This document shows, one piece after another, positions 9,363-17,604 of a stretch of 23,227 bases of DNA (positions are counted from its first letter, which is position 1; the number at the start of each line of letters is the position of its first letter). Source of the stretch: Chara braunii (lineage: Eukaryota; Streptophyta; Charophyceae; Charales; Characeae); assembly GCA_003427395.1 (NCBI GenBank), contig BFEA01000622.1:83555-106781 (forward strand), read 5' to 3'. The position numbers and the translations under genes were made by a program. The notes below the pieces were generated by a model. The model was not told the DNA's origin. It made no database searches and was given only the letters and a program-made list of their open reading frames with translations.

Positions 9363-12232
9363 CTGACCGATTTGGGAATGTGCACTCCATTTTCCAAATG
9401 CAACGTCCTTGATGACCAGCTCCACAAAACACAGTCCACGTGCTGCCACTGCTGTGCTGTTGTGCTGTCTTTCTTCCATATCTTCTTCCATGCATTTGCA
9501 TATTGCAGAGAAAGACTTTTGACGTCAGGTTGTGGCACCCAATATTCAATAAGAACATGATTGAAAGCAGGCGACTTCCTATCGTTGTCAATATTAGAAA
9601 TGACTCTACCCATCCACACGGGAACTCCTTGATCGATATCATCTTGCGAAGGACGCAAGAGAACGAATTGACCCTTTTCGACATCTACAACCGGGTCGAG
9701 CTCTGCTTTTGGACGCTCATTGGCTGGCCCAACGAACAACGACTCCTTATTCTCATTGCTCTCCAAGAGGAAGGCAATATCAATATCCTCAGCATTGTCC
9801 TTCATAATTCTTTCCCACGAGGGTCAAAAGTCAGCCTTGAGTGATGTTTTCGCAAAGCCAGACCCATAATTTTGCTCGATTGCATCCAGGAAAGTTTCCA
9901 GTATGAAAGAGCACTCTCCTTTGAGAAGTTAACCTCATCTTTCATTCCCAACCACTCGTGCCGCTTGTTTTCCAACCACTCAACAAACGTCTTCACGCCT
10001 TCAATTCCTGATTTGAAATCCAAATTCTTATCCTTAGTGGGCTGACCACGTGATGTTTCTTTAACAGGTCGAATAGGTGACGGGAGAACAGGTGAAGGCT
10101 CGAATGGCCATTCGGGTCCAGCATATGCTTTATTTTCATCTCGTTTAAAGCAACAGACCGGAGAAGACCAATGTGGAGAAGTGCAATACTCTTTCCACTG
10201 GAACACAGGATTGTCATCCTCCATATAAAACCTAAATAAATGTGGCTTAGTATGACCGGTTAGTCAGTTGACCAGGAAGGGCTTAATAGCTCCCCTCGAG
10301 TCAGCAATTTCATCAATGAATGTGCACAAAGGACGCTCTTTTTGGGAACTGGTAACGAGTTTGAAGAGGTCGAGCATGGTATAAGCATCGTGCATTTTCA
10401 GTTTGCGAGAGAAATGACTGAAAGTGGCATCAACGTCCGTATGTGTATGTCCTACCAACATAAAACCGAATTCGACTTCTTTGAAGAAGCCAAATTTCAC
10501 CAAAGCTGCGGTCAGAAACAAAACGTATTTGTTTTTGTTTTCTCTCCAGCAGTTGTCAGCTTGTATCCTCAATTTAGGAGGTAAGTCGCTTGTCGCCTGT
10601 ATGTCACGCAAAACTTTCATAATGGATGACACCACAGCATTGGAATCATGTGGATAGCAAGGGTACCATGTGTGAACATGCCCTGATGGTGAACGACCGT
10701 GTGCGATAATAGCTGTTAAATTTGTTTTCATCATTGGAATAATCTCGAATGCCTTCGACTTGTTTTCTCCGCCAAAGTGTGGAATACTCGTCTTGCTTTG
10801 GTCCATACCGTCAATAATGATGCATAAACTGTTGAAACCTGGTCACTTCGACTCATCCTTCCACACCTCATAAGCAGCACGGTGTTGGAGCTGCAAGTCC
10901 AAGTGTTTTTCGTGTTCCGAAACGAAATAATCACGCACACGTACGAACTTCGCAGAATTGATAGACTCTTTGAACTCAACACACTTCTCGCATTTTGCAA
11001 AGTCTTGATCAACTTCATGGAATTTCACATGCTGGAAGTGTGTTCTCCACATATTTTAAAAACTTGGAAAGAAACAGAAGGGACACCCAGATTGTCAACT
11101 TGTGACTTCAACAACTTATAAATGCCAACCTTGTTATAGCAAGCAGGCAATCTCAAAACCACTCGTCATTCTCCATCTTTGATCCTCATGTCATTGGGCA
11201 TGGAATCTCCATTGCCGCGCACAAAGGAGTTTTGTTTCCCGAACATCGTCGCATATATTGCAGATGTGCGTCTGAGTCCAGTGTTGCCATGCTCCGACAT
11301 AATGTAACCTTTTGACAAAGTCACCCTCTTTTTTAAAAATGTATTCCTGCACACACACCCAGTGTGAAACACCATGCACTAATGCACACCTTTCTTTTTC
11401 CCAGAATAGGTTGTACAATCTCTTTCTCATCTTCCACGAAGGTGATTCTCTTTAACGTTTCAACCCATCATGCATTTCTACTTTTGTGATCCTTACAATA
11501 ATATGCACTCCGGACAACTTTGATGTCTTCCATGGTCATGCGAGCGCAACAATCTTGTTAACAACAAACTTGTCCACGCACACTCGCCACTGCTTTTTTG
11601 GTGAGCTTTCTGTGAACTGTTTGCAAAATCTTCTTTGAACGCGGCATTCTGACACGGGAAGTATAAGGACGCTTCTCAGACGACAAACGTTTTGGAAAAA
11701 TGTCATCAAAATCAGAGATGACATCAGAATTCTCTATATCTTTGCGACAGTAGTGGTCAGTGTCATCATCATCGCAAGGTTGTGGATGATCAATTTTGTT
11801 TGGAGAACTGTTGGAGTCAGATGACATCGAAGCACCAGATTTCGAACCATCTCCATCACTCTTGCCAAACACAAGGCCTGTGCACTTGAAATCTTGTAGC
11901 GAACTTCTCGGCACCCACATGATACGATCTACATCGGATGTGTTCCTGTCACCGGAGCAGTCCCTACCCTGACCTTCCGAACCTTCTGCATCAGAGGTTT
12001 TCACTGGTCCGCCCAAGGCTGGAGATGCACTTTCGCATGTGGTTTCTTCACACACAGCCATCCGGGACCTTTTATGATCAGAAGATTCGCGAGTTATTTG
12101 AACGTCTTGTGAAAACATTGGCAGGTACGGCGAAGGAAACTCATCATTAGGCAGTATATTAGGTGCCACACAGTCCATGCTTTCCAAAGTTATGCTGGTA
12201 GCTTGCCGTGGTGCATGCCCACTCCAAGCCAT
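9314..12232 (-). pseudogene. Transposase-like gene, DUF7869-type, decayed
   Basis: On the minus strand a gene of about 970 codons can be followed from ATG 12232 to a natural-looking TAG at 9314-9316. It is broken by stops at 11558, 11468, 11166, 10843 and 10264 and by one-base frameshifts near 11340 and 11055 (both in A/T runs) and near 9805. Parts in order: an acidic/Ser-rich N-terminus, a short Cys-rich segment (VCC...CC at about 11560), a CEKC Zn-ribbon-like motif (about 10990), then a core with IIDGMDQSK (about 10800), QADNCWRENKN (about 10570) and GHTHTDVDATFSHFSRKL (about 10430). The spaced Asp residues recall an RNase H-fold catalytic triad. The C-terminus has a QFVLLRP...PVWMGRV segment like a BAH or tudor-type barrel and ends in SLSDDEDQ. 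From memory the core matches DUF7869 proteins, which are expanded in genomes rich in mobile elements; that family name was not checked. No terminal inverted repeats were found. Confidence 0.65.
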
Positions 12233-12462
12233 TTAAAACGTTTCTGCGATGACAAAACAGTGGACCACTGGCACAAGACATGCATATCAGTAACAAATCC
12301 GCAGCTAGATGGATCACATGCAGTATATGTAGAGTGCAACACATGTGGTTCAGCACGGCCACTGCTAGCCACACACAGCCGATGTAAAAGATCAGGCCCG
12401 TGAATGCGAAAAAAAACACAGTCTTCAACAGAAGCGATGCACGAGAGACACGGCGACTGGTT
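12233..12462. other. Upstream flank of the transposase-like gene
   Basis: This stretch is moderately AT-rich compared with the GC-rich array that begins near 12460. It probably holds the promoter and the right end of the minus-strand element. No TATA box or terminal repeat could be defined. Confidence 0.3.
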
Positions 12463-13190
12463 GTCGTGTTGAACGCGATGATCTCCCGCCTCGGTCGTGT
12501 TGAACACGACGACGCATCATCGCATTGCACAACACGACAGGCTCACGCGGCGACAGCCACCGTCACCGTATTCTCACGACAGCGCGGTCATGTTCAACAT
12601 GTCAACACTCGACCGTTGTCTTGTCGCGCTCGATACCCGTCTCTGTACGACAGCCACGGCGGTCGTGTTGAAGACGATGATGAGCGACCACCGGTGTGTT
12701 GAACAGGACGGTGCTTTTGTGGTGAACATGTCCGCGCTCGACCGTCGTCGTGTTGAACACGACCACCGACTCGGCGGCGAACCACCGTGGTCGAGTTCAA
12801 CACTACGAAAGTGACCGTCATCGCATTGAACACGACCGTGGGGTCGTGGGTAGCTACCGCGGTCGTGTTCGACACGATGACAGCGACCATCATCGTGTTG
12901 AACACGACGATGGGGTCGTGTTCAGCACGTGGTGCATATGCCCGCGCTTGACCGTCATCGTATTGAACACGCCCGTGGGGTCGTGGGGTGCCACTGCAGT
13001 CGTGTTCGACACGATGACAGCGACCGTCATTGGGTTGAACACGACGGTGGGGTCGGGGGGTGCCACCGCGGTCGTGTTCGACACGATGACAGCGACCTTC
13101 ATCGGGTTGAACACGACGGTGGGATCGTGTTCAGCACGTGGCGTACATGCCCGCGCTCGACCGTCATCGTGTCGAACATGACGGTCGTCG
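12463..13190. repeat. Array A: palindromes of TCGTGTTGAACACGA type
   Basis: About twenty copies or variants of a perfect odd palindrome lie on this stretch. Exact copies are at 12494-12510, 12747-12763 and 12893-12907. Variants have TTC for TTG at the centre (12862, 12999, 13071). A higher-order unit starting GTCGTGTTCGACACGATGAC recurs at 12999 and 13071 (72 bp), and a longer block around GTGTTCAGCACGTGG recurs at 12918 and 13127 (209 bp). Reading frames here are translations of the repeat. Confidence 0.85.
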
Positions 13191-13281
13191 TGTCGGATGG
13201 CTTTGTGAACTATGGGAGAAATTTTGTTGACGTCCTGAAAAACCACGAACGACGAATAGTGGGAGGGGATGGGCGTGATCG

Positions 13282-13284
<3 letters not shown>

Positions 13285-13335
<51 letters not shown>
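13285..13335. repeat. Homopolymer of 51 G residues
   Basis: An uninterrupted G run is followed by a further G-rich stretch to about 13356. The Gly-rich and Pro-rich frames across it are artefacts. Such a run could form stacked G-quadruplexes, or its length could be an assembly product. Confidence 0.95.
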
Positions 13336-13337
<2 letters not shown>

Positions 13338-13574
13338 GGCGGGGTGGCGGGGGCGGCGAGGATTCTGAACTCACCTGGGTCAAAGGAGGCACGAATCGGA
13401 GTAGCAACGCAGTTACCGTGGCGGAGCAACGCAGCTGTCTGTCGCTTCGACGTGAATGTGACACTGCACCGGCCTTTTTCTGGGGGAGCGACACAAGGGA
13501 AAAGACCCTTGGATCCTCCTGCGGAGCCCGTTTAAACAGTCGCGGAAGGCACCGGCAGTCGAATCATTGCCCCC

Positions 13575-13788
13575 CTTGGCACCGACTCTCACCGCGGCAC
13601 CGGTTCTCCCCGTACCCGATCCTGGCCCTCAGCCGACGGATCGACGGCCCAGACTTTTCCGGGATTCGAATCGTCGCCCGCTTGGCACTGATTCTCACCG
13701 CGGCACCGGTTCTCCCCGTACCCGATCCTGGCCCTTAGCCGACGGATCGACGGCCCAGACTTTCCCGGGATTCGAAACGTCGCTTCCG
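13575..13788. repeat. 106-bp tandem duplication containing GATTCGAATC
   Basis: Copies at 13575-13680 and 13681-13788 share CACCGCGGCACCGGTTCTCC and CCGACGGATCGACGGCCCAG. The palindrome GATTCGAATC closes the first unit and is altered in the second. Confidence 0.8.
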
Positions 13789-13852
13789 CGGCACCGGGTC
13801 CCGAACCCACACCCCGCAGGCCTCATTCCCTCGCAGGCCCTCCACAGAAAGC

Positions 13853-13860
13853 ATAAATAG
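13853..13860 (+). promoter_or_regulatory. TATA-box candidate ATAAATAG
   Basis: ATAAATAG lies in GC-rich DNA about 290 bp upstream of array B. If it is used, transcription would start near 13885-13890 and array B would lie in the leader of CPWAS-1. This rests on the motif alone. Confidence 0.3.
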
Positions 13861-13956
13861 TGGTGTGGGCCCACCATTTCCCATTTCTGCTAGTTCGTCG
13901 AGAACAACAGAGTGTTGTGGAGGTTCGTGAATCGTCCAAAGCCGGCGGAGCGCTGA

Positions 13957-14022
13957 CTCGCACATCGGAGGCTCGCGCAGAACGCAACGGAGATCCCGCT
14001 CGCACATCGGAGGTTCGCGCAG
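13957..14022. repeat. 42-bp tandem repeat between the TATA candidate and array B
   Basis: CTCGCACATCGGAGG(C/T)TCG occurs at 13957 and 13999. The rest of 13861-14140 has no recognised content. Confidence 0.65.
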
Positions 14023-14143
14023 CATCGGATCGAGGTTTCGAGCATCCACATCGAAGGCAGCAGCGGAGGCCTGGGAGAACGGTAAACCGTTGTGAAGCAA
14101 CCATGTGCTGCCACCTGGCATCTCCGCCCATGCAGAGGCCGCC

Positions 14144-15126
14144 GTCGAGTCGAACTCGACGGGGGACCAGCGCCAAGTCCTATGGCCATTGTTGAGTCGA
14201 ACTCGACAACGGCCCAGGGTCATCGTCGAGTCGGACTCGAGAACGGCCTGGGTCATTGTCGAGTCGGACTCAACAACGGCCCGGGGTCATTGTCGAGTCG
14301 GACTCGACAACGGACCGGGGTCATTGTCGAGATGAAATCGACAACGGCCTGGGGTCATCGTCGAGTCGGACTCGATAATGGCCAGAGGCCTTGGCGCTGG
14401 CCGACCGTCGACTTCGATTCGACAGTGGCCAGCCGACCGTCGTCAAGTCGAACTCGACGGTCGGCCAGTAGGGCGTCGTCGAGTCGAACTCGACAGTGGC
14501 TAGTAGGGCGTCGTAGAGTCGGGCCGGACGGCCGTCGCCGAGTCGAACTCGACAGTTGGCAAGCGCCAAGGCCTCTGGCCATCGTCGAGTCCGACTCGAC
14601 GATGACCCCAGGCCGTTGTCGATTTCGTCTCCACATTGTCGATTCCGACTCGACGATGACCCCAGGCCGTCGAGTCGAACTCGACGGTGGACCAGTGCCA
14701 AGTCCTATGGCCATTGTCGAGTCGAACTCGACAACGGCCCGGGGTCCTCGTCGAGTCGGACTCGACAACGTCCTGGGGTCATTGTCGAGTCGGATTCGAC
14801 CACGGTCCGGGGTCATCGTCGAGTCGGACTCGACAACGGACTGGGGTCATTGTCGAGATGAAATCGACAATGGCCTGGGGTCATCGTCGAGTCGGACTCG
14901 ACAATGGCCAGAGGCCTTGGCGCTGGCCGACTGTCGACTTCGACTCGACAGTGGCCAGCCGGCCGTCNTCGAGTCGAACTCNACGGTCGGCCAGTAGGGC
15001 NTCGTCNAGTCGAANTCGACAGTGGCCAGTAGGGCGTCGTANANNCNGGCCGGACGNNCGTNGTCGAGTCGAACTCGACGGTCGGCAAGCGCCAAGGCCT
15101 CTGGCCACTGTCGAGTCGAACTCGAC
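14144..15126. repeat. Array B: about 25 copies of GTCGAGTCGAACTCGAC
   Basis: A 17-bp interrupted palindrome (7-bp arms GTCGAGT/ACTCGAC, centre CGA or CGG) recurs with a 33-34 bp period, for example at 14191, 14225, 14258, 14292, 14326 and 14360, and again at 14716, 14750, 14784, 14818, 14852 and 14886. The linkers are also repeated (CGG...GGGGTCAT). The whole set is duplicated with a period of about 525 bp (14144 and 14669). Twelve ambiguous bases between 14968 and 15062 fall in the second copy. Open frames here only reflect the repeat. Confidence 0.9.
14329..14631. repeat. 69-bp inverted repeat inside array B
   Basis: Positions 14329-14397 and 14563-14631 are reverse complements at 66 of 69 positions by hand alignment, with a spacer of about 165 bp. 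Each arm contains two of the small palindromes, so the structure is a palindrome of palindromes. Confidence 0.85.
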
Positions 15127-15362
15127 GACGGCCGTCTGAGCTTTGTCGATTGTCCGTCATCGATCTCGACTCGGCGAACGCGACGATGGATAGCCGCCGA
15201 TGGAATTTGTCGTCCTGTGTGTCTTCTCCTTCTGTGTTGGACATTCACAATGCCTGGTTGTTGTGTGTAACTGCGATGGCTCCTTGGTGTGTGAGCGAGT
15301 TCGACCTTAGCAATGGCTCCTTGTTGTGGTCGTCAATCATTTGTGTGTGTAGGACATTCACG

Positions 15363-16235
15363 ATGGCTCACCGCTTCGATTACTCATTCCCTTTGAATGC
15401 TAGCGTGAGGTACATACGGGGTTCAAGGCGGGAGACTACCATACTTGGGGCCCGTAGAGAAGCCTTCGACACGGACCCTTGTACGAGCGTTGTGCCCTGG
15501 CTTGAAAGGCCCTTTGATGCATGGTCCGAATTAGACTGGGAGAACACCATGAAAGACTGCCCTTGGGCATCTAATTATCGACTAGCTTCCAGCCAGGAAT
15601 GGGGGACATTCATCTTCCTCGACCACATCCTCGTGACGAAACACACGCCGGTGTTGTCTGCAGCATTTCGTACCCGAGACTTGTCTTTATCGTTGACTGC
15701 GCACAACGTGTCATGTTCGCCTCGCTTGTGGGGACCATCGATGAAGGAGGAGTTGCTGGACTGTGCGAAACAAAATCAGTTTCTAGAGAAATATCCCCTT
15801 CCCTTCGAGGACAACTTGACAGGGAGTGTGTCGTACTTCTGCGTGCATGTTGAACTCTTTCGTTTCTCTTTCGCTAGGGTTCTGTGTGTTTCGGTAACAA
15901 ATAGAAGTAAGACTTCAGCGGAGGCAAGTATTTACGTGTCCAGGAACGAGCTCATCGTTCACGGGGACTCGATTATGTTACCGCATGGTTATAGGAACTG
16001 TAAGTTTGATGTGAAACTGGTGGGGCAGGTTGACGCACCCCGGTAGTGGGAGGAGGTCGAGGAGTACGTGACGGTCATTCGAGATGCCATCGGTCGTACT
16101 TTAGCCAGAGCATGTGGTTTTGTCCGTGCGCGATACGTGTCTCACTTCTCCGCCACTGCTACCCTGTGTAGTCCACAATTCCTAATGTACGGCTCATCCC
16201 TGAACGCACTGTATGGTTTCGGGGCTAAACGATAG
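15363..16235 (+). pseudogene. CPWAS family member 1, unknown function, one internal stop
   Basis: I do not recognise this family. It is defined here by comparison with the second copy at 20399-21346. The start ATG at 15363 was chosen because the paralogue has an ATG at almost the same distance from the first conserved block (TTI...). The frame is open further upstream, but that part runs back to array B. Conserved blocks are FDTDP, VVP, CPWASNY (about 15550-15580), AHNVSCSPRLWG, KEELLDCA, FLEKYPL, RVLCV, VSRNE and, at the end, YGSSLNALYGFG. One in-frame TAG at 16044-16046 aligns with a Leu codon in the paralogue, and homology resumes at once after it, so the copy is a recent pseudogene or needs readthrough. 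There is no signal peptide, membrane segment or known catalytic motif. Array B ends 237 bp upstream. An assignment beyond conserved hypothetical is not possible from sequence reading. Confidence 0.7.
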
Positions 16236-16281
16236 GCGAGGTCGTGGGGGAGGTCATGGGAGATGAACAGTGTAAGACATG

Positions 16282-16790
16282 TGAGCTATTCAACTGTTCA
16301 GCAAAAGTGAGAACTGAGACTATGTATGCGTGGGGGCAGTGAGTTTGATGTGAGATTGTCAATGCCGGTTAAATACGTTGAGATTGTTAGTCGCTCGTTG
16401 TGGGTGCCGGTTGCATGCCTTGCCAATTGAATGCTTTGAATTGATAATGGATGCAGGCTTTCAATTGATGTGCCTTGATTGATGTGACTTGTTGGTAACA
16501 CCGCTCCCTATTCAGCAAAAGTGTGAACTGAAACTATGTGTGCGTGGAAGATAAACTATGTGAGAAATGTGGGCTATTCAGCAAGAGTGTGAACTGAGAC
16601 TGTGTGTGTTATGGAAGAAATGTGTTTGATGTGAGATTGTCGATGCCGTTTACATACGTTGAGACTGTTTGTCGCTCGTTTTGGGTGTCGGTTGCATGCC
16701 TTGCCAATTGAATGCTCGGATGTAGGCTTTCGATTGATCTGCCTTGTTTGATGTGACTTTTGGATACGCCGCTCCCGTGTTCTGTTTGCC
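16282..16790. repeat. 281-bp tandem repeat after CPWAS-1
   Basis: A unit containing CTATTCAGCAAAAGTG, GTTTGATGTGAGATTGTC, CGCTCGTT and TTGCATGCCTTGCCAATTGA occurs twice, offset by 280-281 bp (GTTTGATG at 16343 and 16624). A fragment lies in between near 16510 and a repeated tail (CGCCGCTCCCG) follows near 16804. No protein is credible in it. Confidence 0.75.
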
Positions 16791-16849
16791 TGCTATTTGA
16801 TACGCCGCTCCCGTTCTCTGTCACGATGGCCACCAACGAACGAGTCCAG

Positions 16850-17440
16850 CCTGATCGAGTCGAACTGTCGCGCTGGCCCGCCACGTTCGAGTCGAACTCG
16901 ATTGAGTCGAACTCGATCAAGTAGAACACGATCGAGTCGCGATCTTCTGGGTCGTGCTGGCCCACCACGATCGAGCTGGCCCGTCAGGCTCCAGTCGAAC
17001 ACGATCGATTCGAATACGATCGAGTCGCACACGATCGAGTCGAACACGATCGCCTGGACTCACGGTCGAGTTCAGGCGGCATGATCGTGTCGAGCACGAT
17101 CGAGTCGAACACGATCACCTAGACTTACGATCGAGTCGAACACGATCGCCTGGACTCACGATCGAGTCGAACACGATCGCCTGGACTCACGATCGGGTCG
17201 AACACGATCGCCTAGACTCACGATCGCCTGGACTCACATTCGAGTCGAACATGATCGTGTTGAATACGATCGACACGCACACGATCGCCTGGACTTACGG
17301 TCGAGTTTAGGCGAACACGAGCAACCGCGATCGAGTCGAACACGATCAAGTTGGCCCGTCTCGCTCGCGTCGAACAAGATCGTGTCGAGCACGAGCACGA
17401 TCGCGATCGAATTGAACACGATCGAGGTCGATTCGAACTC
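16850..17440. repeat. Array C: CGATCGAGTCGAACACGATCG palindromic repeats
   Basis: GAGTCGAACACGATC-type elements framed by CGATCG recur about fifteen times. From 17095 to 17230 they form a regular 31-bp tandem array (units at 17095, 17126, 17157 and 17188, and a shortened one at 17219) with the linker CCTGGACT. The first part (16850-17090) is less regular and includes GAACTCGA variants like those of array B. Array C ends about 165 bp before the next gene. Confidence 0.85.
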
Positions 17441-17572
17441 TATCTCCGGGGCTGCCTTGCCACGAAGGAGCTGCGCTGCCTTATCACTATCTGAAACTTT
17501 TCACTTTTCTACTCCTCGTGCCATGCCAACGTTGGGCGACCTTATGATTTTTGGCTTTGCGGTGATGTGCTG

Positions 17573-17584
17573 TGTTGCTTTCAG
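17573..17584 (+). promoter_or_regulatory. Splice-acceptor match before the GQH gene
   Basis: GTTGCTTTCAG|A lies 20 bp before the ATG at 17605 and is preceded by a T-rich tract. A matching donor was not found nearby, so a 5' UTR intron is possible but unproved. Confidence 0.35.
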
Positions 17585-17604
17585 ATTCGGCAGCGCTGCA
17601 AAAC

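Noticed and set aside
12159-12530. Minus-strand frame with a hydrophobic segment upstream of the transposase-like gene
   Set aside because: It overlaps the start of that gene in another frame and runs into array A. No family resemblance.
12929-13738. Long plus-strand frame with a Gly run
   Set aside because: It is a translation of array A followed by the 51-G tract. Composition and repeats show that it is not a protein.
14092-15139. Long frames across array B on both strands
   Set aside because: All are periodic translations of the 34-bp repeat and several contain ambiguous bases.
12463-17440. CRISPR-like regular spacing of palindromic repeats
   Set aside because: The sequences between repeats are themselves repeated rather than unique, the host is eukaryotic and no cas gene is present.
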